A DNA stretch of 64,000 bases from assembly GCA_903873185.1 (NCBI GenBank), contig CAIQNN010000007.1, positions 1 to 64,000 on the forward strand, read 5' to 3'. Made by a program: the position numbers and the translations under genes. The DNA is from an uncultured Actinomycetes bacterium (GTDB lineage Bacteria > Actinomycetota > Actinomycetes > Nanopelagicales > Nanopelagicaceae). Numbering within the stretch: the first letter of the stretch is position 1; every line of letters begins with the position of its first letter. The notes beneath the pieces are model-generated. The model was not told the DNA's origin, did no database searches, and saw only the letters and a program-made list of their open reading frames with translations. Shown one piece after another: positions 45,380-54,402 of this stretch.

Positions 45380-46681
45380 TCAACCTTCTATTCGATCAAT
45401 GATCAGTGGCAGGCGTTCTATCTTTTCACCGGTCGAACTAATTCGCAGCGCACCACTAAGTGCCTCGGTGGCTCTGGCAAAGCGCTCTGGTACATCGGTA
45501 TGCAAAGTAAAAATAGATTGGCCTTTTTTAACTTGTTCGCCAGGTTTCGCGTGAATTTCAATTCCGGCTCCGGCTTGGACTTGTTCGCCTTGACGAGAGC
45601 GGCCAGCGCCTAAGCGCCAAGCAGCGATGCCAACTTTCATTGCATCCATTCCGATCAATTCACCATCGCTATCGGCAAGAAATTCGATCTTCTCTTTTGC
45701 CACAGGAAGCGCAGCGTCGGGATCGCCGCCTTGGGCTTTAATCATGCGGCGCCAAGAATCCATTGCCGCGCCATTCTTTAACGCCTCGGCTGGGTCAAGT
45801 TTGGAATTAATACCAGCAGCTGCCAACATTTCGCGCGCCAAAATAACGGTCAACTCCACAATATCGGCTGGGCCGCCGCCGGCTAAAACTTCGACCGATT
45901 CCCGAACTTCCAAGGCATTCCCGGCGGTCAAGCCAAGGGGCACATCCATAGCGGTAACCAGCGCCAGGGTCTTCACGCCCGCCCTGGTTCCAAGTTCCAC
46001 CATGGTGCGGGCCAACTCCTTTGCCCGCTCCGGCTGGCTCATAAAGGCTCCTACGCCCGTTTTAACATCTAAAACCAGGGCGCTGGTGCCTTCGGCGATC
46101 TTCTTGCTCATGATGGATGAGGCGATCAATGGGATTGCTTCAACCGTGGCCGTGACATCCCGGAGGGCATAAAGCTTCTTGTCGGCAGGGGCTAAGCCGG
46201 CGCCAGCAGCGCAAATAACGGCGCCACAATCTTGAAGGACTGCCAGCATCTCGGCGTTGCTCAGCGAAGCTCGCCAGCCCGGAATTGATTCCAACTTATC
46301 TAAGGTGCCACCAGTGTGGCCCAAGCCGCGACCGGAAAGTTGCGGTACTGCGGCGCCGCAGGCTGCAACTAATGGGGCTAAGGGCAAGGTGATCTTGTCG
46401 CCGACGCCACCGGTGGAGTGCTTATCAACTGTAGGTCGATCCAGCGCAGACCATTCCATCCGTTCGCCAGAATTGATCATTGCATCAGTCCAACGCGAAA
46501 TCTCACGTGAGTTCATGCCATTCAGCAATATCGCCATAAGTAGCGCCGACATCTGCTCATCAGCGACTACCCCGCGGGTGTAAGCGTCGACGACCCAATC
46601 GATTTGTTCATTTGAAAGTTCATGTCGATCGCGTTTAGCTGCAATAACTTCTACCGCTGCAAAGTTTTCAGTTTTACTCAA
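45380..46681 (-). CDS. deoA: Thymidine phosphorylase
   Basis: A 433-residue pyrimidine nucleoside phosphorylase that splits thymidine and deoxyuridine into base and deoxyribose-1-phosphate. VDKHSTGGVGDKITLPLAP and GRGLGHTGGTLDKLESIPG are the phosphate- and substrate-binding motifs. The C-terminal domain (about 345-433) has VKKGQSIFTLH. TTG at 46681 overlaps the cdd stop (TTGA) and gives the usual family length; the open frame to 46717 lies inside cdd. Confidence 0.93.
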   Translation of the reverse strand: MSKTENFAAVEVIAAKRDRHELSNEQIDWVVDAYTRGVVADEQMSALLMAILLNGMNSREISRWTDAMINSGERMEWSALDRPTVDKHSTGGVGDKITLPLAPLVAACGAAVPQLSGRGLGHTGGTLDKLESIPGWRASLSNAEMLAVLQDCGAVICAAGAGLAPADKKLYALRDVTATVEAIPLIASSIMSKKIAEGTSALVLDVKTGVGAFMSQPERAKELARTMVELGTRAGVKTLALVTAMDVPLGLTAGNALEVRESVEVLAGGGPADIVELTVILAREMLAAAGINSKLDPAEALKNGAAMDSWRRMIKAQGGDPDAALPVAKEKIEFLADSDGELIGMDAMKVGIAAWRLGAGRSRQGEQVQAGAGIEIHAKPGEQVKKGQSIFTLHTDVPERFARATEALSGALRISSTGEKIERLPLIIDRIEG

Positions 46682-47076
46682 GGAGTTATTCCTAAATCTT
46701 CGGGACCAAATGCCCAAGGCAATAAATTGGACATCGGTAATGGGCCATCTGGTGTCATAAAAAGAAGATCGTTTCCACCGTGCTCAAATAATAATTGTCG
46801 ACAGCGCCCACAGGGCGAGAGAAAAGCGCCATTGCTGTCAACGCAAACGGCCGCAACTAATCGACCACCACCACTAGCGATCAGGTTTGAAACTAACCCG
46901 CACTCCGCGCAAAGTCCCAAACCATAACTGGCGTTCTCGACATTTGTGCCAGTAACGATTCGACCATCGGTTACCAGCGCTGCGACCCCAACTGGAAATT
47001 TTGAGTAAGGCGAATAGGAGCGAGCCATAATCGTTTTAGCTTCTTGGTGCAGCAACTCCCAATCAATTGAAATCAT
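46678..47076 (-). CDS. cdd: Cytidine deaminase
   Basis: A 132-residue tetrameric-type enzyme deaminating cytidine and deoxycytidine. Zinc ligands and the catalytic Glu are in LCAECGLVSN and SPCGRCRQLL; TNVENASYGL binds the ribose. Overlaps the upstream permease stop (ATGA) and the downstream deoA start, so import, deamination and phosphorolysis are translationally linked. Confidence 0.94.
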   Translation of the reverse strand: MISIDWELLHQEAKTIMARSYSPYSKFPVGVAALVTDGRIVTGTNVENASYGLGLCAECGLVSNLIASGGGRLVAAVCVDSNGAFLSPCGRCRQLLFEHGGNDLLFMTPDGPLPMSNLLPWAFGPEDLGITP

Positions 47077-48332
47077 TTGGATTCGCCGCGGTGGTATGGA
47101 ATTCCATCTGCCGCCGGCGCCCGAACTCTGCCGACAAATCCGGTTACGGCGATAACAGTGGCAATATACGGAACCATCAACATAAACTCGGAAGGAATTG
47201 GCGTGCCGATAATCGAGAGCACGCCTTGTAGGTTATCGGCGAAGCCAAAGAGGAGCGCTGCGGCTACTGCACCCAGCGGACTCCAGCGGCCAAAGATCAC
47301 TGCAGCTAAAGCGATAAAGCCCTTACCGGCAGTCATCTCTTTTCCAAAGGCACCTACAGCACCAACCGTGAAATAGGCACCGCCGAGTCCAGCGACAAGT
47401 CCAGCGATTATTACATTGCGAAATCTCATCGCATTGACGTTAATACCGACGCTATCGGCCGCGGTTGGATGTTCGCCAACAGCTCTGGTGCGAAGGCCCC
47501 ATCGGGTTTTAAAGAGCGAAAGATGGGTTGCTGCCACGACCAAATACATCAAATAAACAATGATTGTCTGGTAGAAAAAGATTGGCCCTAAAACGGGAAT
47601 CTTCCAGAGGATTGGAATCTTGATCGGTGAAAGAATGGGGCCAGAGTTCCAAGTATTTTGATATGGAATCAGCAACTTCTTATAGAGGAAGTCAGTAATA
47701 CCAATTACTAATACGTTCAAAACAAAGCCCAAAATAACTTGGTCAATCGAGAATTTGATTGCGAAAGTCGCCAGCAAGAGCGAGATCATTGCCCCAGCTA
47801 ACGGGGCAACCAGCAGCCCCCAAGTTGTGTTGTGAGTGAGGCTGGCAACAACACCAGAAGCAAAGGCTCCGGCAAGGAGCTGACCTTCGATTGCGATATT
47901 GATAACGCCGGAGCGCTCACTTAGAACGCCGGCCATCGAACCAAAGATCAGCGGAACTGAAAGCAGAAGTGCGCCCTGAAGTAGCCCTGTGAAAGGAATA
48001 AATTTTCCGCTGGCCGCCCAGCACAAGAAGGACATAACTAAACCGAATCCAGTAATACCACTGGCCAGCCGAATCGTCTTTCGAGCTCGGAATTGGAACC
48101 AGGCCAAAGTAGAGCCGGCAAGTGAAATCAAACTAAAGAGCAGCGAGCCAGTCTTTGCATTTATTACCCACTGATTTAGCGCGATCCATTCTTTATCGAG
48201 AACAAAACCAAAAGTAACTGGATCCTTGGATTTAGCCATTATGGCAAAGGTGATAAGTGCGGCAAAGGAGAGAACGAACATAACGATGACGCCAACCCGA
48301 CGGCGACGCTCAGCTGCAGATAAGTTCTCCAT
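47073..48332 (-). CDS. Nucleoside ABC transporter permease (BmpC/NupQ-type)
   Basis: A 419-residue inner-membrane permease of the RbsC/BPL_transp_2 family with a longer N-terminal part (two extra spans). The conserved core FGSMAGVLSERSGVINIAIEG, followed by LVAGLGGAYFTVGAV, matches nucleoside permeases of BMP-type systems. It pairs with the adjacent permease. ATG at 48332 is one base from the preceding stop. Confidence 0.9.
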   Translation of the reverse strand: MENLSAAERRRRVGVIVMFVLSFAALITFAIMAKSKDPVTFGFVLDKEWIALNQWVINAKTGSLLFSLISLAGSTLAWFQFRARKTIRLASGITGFGLVMSFLCWAASGKFIPFTGLLQGALLLSVPLIFGSMAGVLSERSGVINIAIEGQLLAGAFASGVVASLTHNTTWGLLVAPLAGAMISLLLATFAIKFSIDQVILGFVLNVLVIGITDFLYKKLLIPYQNTWNSGPILSPIKIPILWKIPVLGPIFFYQTIIVYLMYLVVAATHLSLFKTRWGLRTRAVGEHPTAADSVGINVNAMRFRNVIIAGLVAGLGGAYFTVGAVGAFGKEMTAGKGFIALAAVIFGRWSPLGAVAAALLFGFADNLQGVLSIIGTPIPSEFMLMVPYIATVIAVTGFVGRVRAPAADGIPYHRGESK

Positions 48333-49502
48333 TTATCCATTCCATCCTTTGGAAACTATTCCGCCGGAAACTTTAAGTCCCTTAAATCGGAAGATTTTTC
48401 GTACGAGAGTTGGTGCAGCGATAAAGAGAACAACGAGAGCTTGAATTACCAAGACAATATCAATCGGCGTTGAAGTATTTGCTTGCATCGTTAACCCACC
48501 AGCTCGAAGCGCACCGAAAAGCAGCGCTGCAAAGACAGTGCCGATTGGTTGCGCCCGCCCAAGTAGCGCAACGGTAATGGCATCAAAACCAAAATTGCCG
48601 GCAGTTCCTGCTGTCAATGAGTAGTCACTTCCTAAAACGTGAACCGCCCCGCCAAGACCAGCTAGCGCTCCGCAAATTACCATCGCTGAAGTCATAACAA
48701 ATGGCACTGAAATTCCGGCAGTTTTCGCAGCGGCGGTATTTGCGCCAACGGCTCGGAATCGGAAACCCCATGTACTACGAGATAGCAACCACCAAACAAA
48801 ACCCGCTGCCGCCAACGCCACGAGAATTCCCGCATTAACGCGCATGCTTTCTCCAGCCAAATGCGGCAATCTGGCATTTGGACCAACTTGAGGTGCGATC
48901 GGATCTTTACGACCTTTTTGCAGGAAGGCGGTTGTACTCAGTAAATACAAAAGAAAATAGGAAGCTACATAATTGAGCATGATGGTCACGATGACTTCAT
49001 GAGCTCCGGTTCGCGCTTTTAATAGTCCGACCATGCCGCCCCACAGACCAGCAAGAATTACGCCGGCCAACATGGCAAGGATTACGTGTATTACTGGCGG
49101 TAAGTTGTAATGAAAACCAACAAAGGAAGCGCCGACCGCACCAAAGATGAATTGACCTTGGGCACCAATATTGAAAAGACCGGCACGGAAAGCAAGCGCT
49201 ACCGAAAGACCCGCCAAAATTAGAGGTGCTGCAGAAACCATCGTCTCTGAAAGCGGATAAAAACCTTGAAGGATCGTGTGGCCGCGGGCCAGATTGGGAT
49301 CGTAAACCGCGCCTTGGAAGAGCGCTAAATATGCGTTCCCTGCCGCTGCAAGTCCAGCTCGAAAAATCTTAATTGGCGAGCCGGCCTTTAAAACAACCGA
49401 ATCCGAGAAGGCGATCAACAAGCCCCCAAAAAAAAGAGCTAACGAGAAGGCCAGGGCTGGAAGGGCGACCGGTTGAAAGGTGGATTTCTTAATACGCATC
49501 AT
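48333..49502 (-). CDS. Nucleoside ABC transporter permease (BmpB/NupP-type)
   Basis: A 389-residue permease of the same family as its neighbour, with FRAGLFNIGAQGQFIFGAVG, ARTGAHEVIVTIMLNYVA and GALAGLGGAVHVLG. About ten spans. It forms the heterodimeric channel with the 47.1-48.3 kb permease. Start overlaps the ATPase stop (ATGA). Confidence 0.9.
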   Translation of the reverse strand: MMRIKKSTFQPVALPALAFSLALFFGGLLIAFSDSVVLKAGSPIKIFRAGLAAAGNAYLALFQGAVYDPNLARGHTILQGFYPLSETMVSAAPLILAGLSVALAFRAGLFNIGAQGQFIFGAVGASFVGFHYNLPPVIHVILAMLAGVILAGLWGGMVGLLKARTGAHEVIVTIMLNYVASYFLLYLLSTTAFLQKGRKDPIAPQVGPNARLPHLAGESMRVNAGILVALAAAGFVWWLLSRSTWGFRFRAVGANTAAAKTAGISVPFVMTSAMVICGALAGLGGAVHVLGSDYSLTAGTAGNFGFDAITVALLGRAQPIGTVFAALLFGALRAGGLTMQANTSTPIDIVLVIQALVVLFIAAPTLVRKIFRFKGLKVSGGIVSKGWNG

Positions 49503-51022
49503 GCGCTCTTTCCTTTTCCGACGCCATCGACGACACCTGCCATAAGTAATCCAAGTTCTTCTCTGGAAACTGTGCTTGGAACTATTGCCAAAATTTCGCC
49601 TCGATACATAACGGCGATGCGATCAGCTAAAGCAAGAACTTCATCTAGTTCAGTGCTAAATAAGAGAACGCCTCGACCAGCATCACGTTCGGCCAGAATT
49701 CGTTCATGTACAAATTCGATGGAACCGACATCCAATCCTCGAGTTGGTTGCGAAGCAACTAATACTTGCACTGGGCGCGATAGCTCACGGGCAAGAACCA
49801 CTTTCTGTTTATTTCCACCAGAGAGTGAAGAGACTGGATCTGATACCGCTTGAATCCGAATATCAAATTCCGCTACCCGCTTCTCGGCTTCGCTAGCCAC
49901 AACTGCAGGAAATAGTTGTACCCCCTTTGCGAACGGGGGCAGATCGTGAAGATCCAAGATTAAGTTTTCAGAGATTGAAAATGAACTGATGAGACCATCG
50001 AGTTCGCGTGATTCGGGAACAAAGGCGATCCCCAAGTGAAGTGCTTGGCGCACAGTCTTGCCGATTAACTCTTCGCCATTAATTGTTATTGATCCTTCGA
50101 CATGCGCCTCTAGATTTACCATGGCCCTGGCAAGCTCGGATTGACCGTTACCTTGAACGCCGGCGATTGCTACAACTTCACCGGCATGAACCTCGAGCGT
50201 TACGTCCTTAACAATTGCCCGTCCGGTTGGATCTTTGATCGTTAAATTCTTGATATCCAAGATAGTCGCGCCAATTGTATGAGCGCCCTTATCTGGGTTC
50301 AGTTGAACCGGGCGGCCGACCATCAATGAAGCGAGCTCCTCTTGACTGGCAGATGGTTCGGCGGTCCCAACCACTTTTCCGCGCCTGATAATCGTGATGC
50401 GATCTGCAGCTGCTTTTACCTCGCGAAGCTTGTGGGTAATAAAAATAATTGAGGTTCCGCGAGCCTTTAGATTCTTCATAATATTTAAGAGTTCGTCAGT
50501 TTCTTGGGGTGTGAGAACCGCTGTTGGCTCATCTAAAATTAGAACCTTTGCGTCATAGATCAAGGCACGGATAATTTCAACTCGTTGCTGCACCCCGACT
50601 GGTAAGTCCTCGACCCGAGCATCGGGATCAACTTCAAAGTTGAATTCATCTGAAACTCGTTTGATCGCGATTCGCGCATCTGCCAAATTCAACAATCCGC
50701 CGAAGCCGACTTTTTCGTGGCCTAAAACAATATTCTCAGCAACAGTGAAAACTGGAACCAACATAAAATGTTGATGAACCATCCCAATTCCGGCGGCTAG
50801 CGCATCACTGGGTTTGCGGATGTTTTTCACGACGCCTTCAACCAAAATTTCGCCAGAATCGGCAGCTACCAATCCATAAACGATATTCATCAAAGTGGAT
50901 TTCCCGGCGCCATTTTCGCCTAGGATGGCGTGAATCTCGCCCGTTCCTACCGAGAGATCAATCGAATCATTTGCTACCAGTGCCCCAAAACTCTTGGTGA
51001 TTCCCCGTAATTCGAGCGACAC
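49499..51022 (-). CDS. Nucleoside ABC transporter ATP-binding protein (double NBD, BmpA/NupO-type)
   Basis: A 507-residue protein with two nucleotide-binding domains. The first has GENGAGKST, LPVGVQQR and LILDEPTAVLTP. The second has the degenerate P-loop GVQGNGQSE and a clear LSGGNKQKVVLAREL signature, the usual arrangement for RbsA/BMP systems. It energises nucleoside import with the two permeases. The BMP binding protein is upstream, separated by an intrinsic terminator. Confidence 0.92.
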   Translation of the reverse strand: MSLELRGITKSFGALVANDSIDLSVGTGEIHAILGENGAGKSTLMNIVYGLVAADSGEILVEGVVKNIRKPSDALAAGIGMVHQHFMLVPVFTVAENIVLGHEKVGFGGLLNLADARIAIKRVSDEFNFEVDPDARVEDLPVGVQQRVEIIRALIYDAKVLILDEPTAVLTPQETDELLNIMKNLKARGTSIIFITHKLREVKAAADRITIIRRGKVVGTAEPSASQEELASLMVGRPVQLNPDKGAHTIGATILDIKNLTIKDPTGRAIVKDVTLEVHAGEVVAIAGVQGNGQSELARAMVNLEAHVEGSITINGEELIGKTVRQALHLGIAFVPESRELDGLISSFSISENLILDLHDLPPFAKGVQLFPAVVASEAEKRVAEFDIRIQAVSDPVSSLSGGNKQKVVLARELSRPVQVLVASQPTRGLDVGSIEFVHERILAERDAGRGVLLFSTELDEVLALADRIAVMYRGEILAIVPSTVSREELGLLMAGVVDGVGKGKSA

Positions 51023-51090
51023 GATTTCCTCTCCAAAATTAGCTTGTAAGGCAGTTCAACGCTATCCGTATCCTAAACCCAAAACTCCAT

Positions 51091-51127
51091 AAAAAAACTG
51101 AGGGAACTCGAAAGAGTCCCCTCAGTT
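51091..51127 (-). terminator. Intrinsic terminator after the BMP-family binding protein
   Basis: On the minus strand a GC-rich stem (ACTGAGGG-type arm pairing with CCCTCAGT, extended by a GAGT/ACTC inner stem with one internal mismatch) around a 4-base loop is followed by seven T residues. It sits between the binding protein and the ATPase, so most transcripts probably end there and the binding protein is made in excess. Confidence 0.85.
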
Positions 51128-51148
51128 CTTGACCTGCAAACTACTGAA

Positions 51149-52213
51149 TTACTTTGTTACATCAACTGTTCCGGCAGTAATTGCAGTTCCAAGAGCGCGA
51201 ACTTCGCGTTGTAGGACTGCGTTTACCTTGGTTGCTAATGAATGGTAACCAGCAAGGCCGGTTCCCTTGTTAGCCAGTGTTCCAACATAAGTTGTGCTTG
51301 TGAACTTCTTCTTTGCAGTGTCGGTGATTACTGAAGTTACAGAAACTCCAACACCCTTAAGAACAGAAGTCAAAAGTACTGACTTGTATTGTGGAACCTG
51401 AACAAAACCGTCTGAGTCAACCCAGATAACAACTGACTTGTGTGAAGCCATTGAGTTGTTAGCAGTTGCGCCACCTAGTCCACCAGCTACTGGGAAGATC
51501 ACATCTGCACCTTGTTGTTCGAAGTTCTTGGAGATCTGAAGGGCCTTAGCCTGATCAGAGAAGCCACCGACGAAGGTACCGTCTTGCTTGGCTGTGTCCC
51601 AACCGTATACAACAACGTTCTTTCTCTTTAGCTTGTTGTAGTAAGCAACACCACGAGTAAAGCCATCCATGTAGATGGTGACTGGTGGAATGTTTAATCC
51701 GCCGTAAGTTGCAACTTTGCCGGTCTTAGAGAAACCAGCGGCAAGGTAACCAGCTTGGAAAGCAGATTGGTTGGTTCCGAAGGTCAAACCCTTTAGGTTA
51801 GGAACGACAGCACCTGGGTACTGATCGCCCTTCGCGCCATGGTCCATACCGTCTTGATCGACGATTGCGAACTTGGTGCCTGGGTTAGCCTTTGCAGCAT
51901 CAACAATTGCGCCGTTGATTAAGAAACCAACACCAACAATGATTGTGCACTTTGCATCTACAAGCTTCTTAATATTTGGTGCGTAATCAGCATCGCTGGT
52001 TGCTGCAAGATAGGAAACTTCTGCAACGCTCTTCGCTGCTTGTGCGCCAGCCCATGCTGATGCGTTGAATGACTTGTCGTCAACGCCGCCAGTATCGAGA
52101 GCTAAACAAGCCTTGATCTTGGTTGTGGCGGCAAAAGTTGCAGGTGCTACGGCGACAGCTGACACCATAGAGAACGCGGCAACAAGGGTTACTACTTTAA
52201 ATGACTTCTTCAA
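51149..52213 (-). CDS. BMP-family nucleoside-binding protein
   Basis: A 354-residue periplasmic-type binding protein of the Bmp/PnrA family. The signal peptide (about 1-28, ending ATFA) is followed by KIKACLALDTGGVDDKSFN, the family start, and then VGVGFLINGA, NQSAFQAGYLAAG and IFPVAGGLGG. Bmp/PnrA proteins bind purine or broad nucleosides, which agrees with the downstream transporter. No lipobox cysteine follows the signal, unusual for a monoderm. TTG start after GGGAGGAA. Codon choice looks like that of a highly expressed gene. Confidence 0.9.
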   Translation of the reverse strand: MKKSFKVVTLVAAFSMVSAVAVAPATFAATTKIKACLALDTGGVDDKSFNASAWAGAQAAKSVAEVSYLAATSDADYAPNIKKLVDAKCTIIVGVGFLINGAIVDAAKANPGTKFAIVDQDGMDHGAKGDQYPGAVVPNLKGLTFGTNQSAFQAGYLAAGFSKTGKVATYGGLNIPPVTIYMDGFTRGVAYYNKLKRKNVVVYGWDTAKQDGTFVGGFSDQAKALQISKNFEQQGADVIFPVAGGLGGATANNSMASHKSVVIWVDSDGFVQVPQYKSVLLTSVLKGVGVSVTSVITDTAKKKFTSTTYVGTLANKGTGLAGYHSLATKVNAVLQREVRALGTAITAGTVDVTK

Positions 52214-52216
52214 GAT

Positions 52217-52258
52217 TCCTCCCGAGGGTCCCCACTAAGTTATGGGGGTTGTGTGGGG
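52217..52258 (-). promoter_or_regulatory. Leader hairpin and ribosome site of the BMP-family gene
   Basis: In the 172-base gap upstream, the minus strand has CCCCAC and GTGGGG arms (52258-52253 and 52235-52230), 5 bases before the GGGAGGAA ribosome site. A TATAAA-like -10 lies just above it at about 52270. It could affect translation or mRNA stability; no known riboswitch is recognised. Confidence 0.35.
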
Positions 52259-52385
52259 CTACTTTATAGCCATTTGCGCGCTATTTTCCGCCACCTTCAC
52301 TTTTAATTGCGGCAATTTCCACCACATGAGAGGCTCCTGAGTAAAGTCTCAACCCTGACTCGAATGTTCTTCCAAAACTAACTAT

Positions 52386-53423
52386 TCAGCGGATGATTTG
52401 TAACTTTTCCGAAATAATCGCCGACTTTGCTAGCGCTATTTTTGCTTTGGCCACAGCTGAAATTGGGCTCTTTGAAATATCAATCGCACCATCCGCAATT
52501 GAAAAACGATGTCCGTAAACCCCCTTAATTTCATCGAGGATATCTGAGAGCGTTTGGTCCTCGAGGGCAGTACGAATCAAGGTGAGAATCGCCAGATCAA
52601 CCCGATTATTAACCGTTGCCAAAAGAATCTTCTTAGCAGCGGCTGAAGCCAGGAAGTACTGCTCTGGAGATTGCCCAATTAAGGCGATCTTAGTTTTGCC
52701 AGAATTTGCCTTCGTCAAGGCGCTAATTACTTCTCCAGATGAGCCCCAAAGTGAATAGACGATATCTACCCCGGCCAGCTTGAGCGCGGTTACATCCAAA
52801 GTTGGTGAGCCCTTTGGAATTCGAATAATTGCCTTTGTGCTCGCCTTCCCATATTTGACTCCAGCGGTGAAATCTTTTGCAAGGATTGGATAATTTGAAT
52901 CTTGCGGGTCCGCGATAAAACCAACCTTGCCGGTTTTAGAAGTTGTTGCGGCCAAGATTCCAGCCAAAAATGCGCCGGCATTATCATCAAAGACCACAGA
53001 TGTTACGTTGACCATTCCCACCGATTCATCATTGATAATCGCAAATTGGGTAGTGGGAAACTCCTGACCAACAACTTGAAGCGCTGGCGAAAATGAAGAG
53101 CCCACGGCGATAATTAAGTTATAGCCAGCCTTTGCCAAGAACCGGAGTCTGGTCTCCCGATCACTTTCTGACCCATCAGTGACCATCTCTCGAAAATCAA
53201 GGGCAGAAAATTTAAAACTTTTTTTTGAAGTATCCACACCCAAGGCTGCGGCATCGTTGATCGCGCCATCACCTCGACCACCAATGTCATAAATGATGGC
53301 GAATTTCTTGGTTATAGCGGCTTGAGCGGGGTTGGGCAGGGAGAGCGAAAAAAGTACGAGTACCGTCAGAAGCGCGATGCGCGTTACTGACTTAACCTCT
53401 TGGAACAAGCCCGATTGATTCAT
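52386..53423 (-). CDS. Second, divergent BMP-family solute-binding protein
   Basis: A 345-residue exported protein with signal peptide [19 protein letters not shown] (about residues 17-37). The Bmp-like frame is recognisable: [34 protein letters not shown] and [16 protein letters not shown]. It is much diverged from the binding protein just downstream, so it may present another ligand to the same permeases or act as a sensor. It too lacks a lipobox. The start is uncertain: ATG at 53423 overlaps the trpS end by 32 bases. Confidence 0.75.
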   Translation of the reverse strand: MNQSGLFQEVKSVTRIALLTVLVLFSLSLPNPAQAAITKKFAIIYDIGGRGDGAINDAAALGVDTSKKSFKFSALDFREMVTDGSESDRETRLRFLAKAGYNLIIAVGSSFSPALQVVGQEFPTTQFAIINDESVGMVNVTSVVFDDNAGAFLAGILAATTSKTGKVGFIADPQDSNYPILAKDFTAGVKYGKASTKAIIRIPKGSPTLDVTALKLAGVDIVYSLWGSSGEVISALTKANSGKTKIALIGQSPEQYFLASAAAKKILLATVNNRVDLAILTLIRTALEDQTLSDILDEIKGVYGHRFSIADGAIDISKSPISAVAKAKIALAKSAIISEKLQIIR

Positions 53424-54402
53424 AAGTCTTTGCCAAAGTCGCATCCGCTACCGCTGCCGCCTTTTCAGCGCCAGTCTTTAGGATCCGTTGCAAATGGCTT
53501 GGGTCGGTTAATAATTGTTGGGTACGTTCTCGAACTGGACGAAGGTATTCAATGACCACTTCGGCAACAGCTGCCTTGAAGTCACCATAACCTTTTCCGG
53601 CGAATTCATTTTCCAAATCAGCAATGCTTGATCCGGAGAGTGAACTATGAATTGTTAATAGATTTGAAATTCCGGCTTTGTTCTTCTCGTCGAATTTAAC
53701 TTCGCGCTCTGTGTCCGTAACTGCAGACTTGATTTTCTTTAAATTAATTTCCGGAGCATCCAACAAATCGATTACGCCGCCAAGTGAGGCGGTTGATTTA
53801 CTCATTTTAGAAGTTGGATCCTGAAGATCATAAATCTTTGCGCCAGCTTTCATAATGAACGGTTCTGGAATAACAAAAGTCTGACCGTATTTGCTATTGA
53901 ACCGTTGAGCTAAATCTCGGGTCAATTCCACATGCTGGCGCTGATCTTCACCAACCGGCACATAATTTGATTGATACAACAAGATGTCAGCAGCCATCAA
54001 GATCGGATAGGTGAAGAGACCTACTACTGTCCGATCAGCTCCGGATTTCTGCGACTTATCCTTAAACTGCGTCATCCGACTGGCTTCACCAAATCCGGTC
54101 ATACATTCCATTACCCATGCCAATTGATTGTGGGCAGCAACATGCGACTGAATAAAGAGGGTGCAGGTTTCTGGATCTAAACCCAAGGCAAGCAATTGTG
54201 CGATTGAGGAAAGGGTGCGAGTTCTGAGTTCGGCTGGGTCGGGATCGACCGTCAAGGAATGCAGATCCACCACGCAATAGAAAGCATCGTGCTCATCCTG
54301 CATTGAGACCCAATTCTTCACCGCGCCCAAATAATTTCCGAGGTGAAAAGAGCCCGCCGTTGGCTGAATTCCCGAAAGGACGCGCTTACGAATTGGAGTC
54401 AT
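53392..54402 (-). CDS. trpS: Tryptophan--tRNA ligase
   Basis: A 336-residue class I synthetase. [18 protein letters not shown] carries the HIGH equivalent (HLGN), and KMSKS appears as [31 protein letters not shown] contacts tryptophanyl-AMP. ATG at 54402 or 54411 both overlap the CorC-like stop. Typical bacterial length. Confidence 0.94.
   Translation of the reverse strand: MTPIRKRVLSGIQPTAGSFHLGNYLGAVKNWVSMQDEHDAFYCVVDLHSLTVDPDPAELRTRTLSSIAQLLALGLDPETCTLFIQSHVAAHNQLAWVMECMTGFGEASRMTQFKDKSQKSGADRTVVGLFTYPILMAADILLYQSNYVPVGEDQRQHVELTRDLAQRFNSKYGQTFVIPEPFIMKAGAKIYDLQDPTSKMSKSTASLGGVIDLLDAPEINLKKIKSAVTDTEREVKFDEKNKAGISNLLTIHSSLSGSSIADLENEFAGKGYGDFKAAVAEVVIEYLRPVRERTQQLLTDPSHLQRILKTGAEKAAAVADATLAKTYESIGLVPRG

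Noticed and set aside
45627-46172. Open plus-strand frame of 181 codons opposite deoA
   Set aside because: Ser/Ala/Pro-rich product without domains, fully inside a well-conserved gene; a shadow of deoA codon structure.
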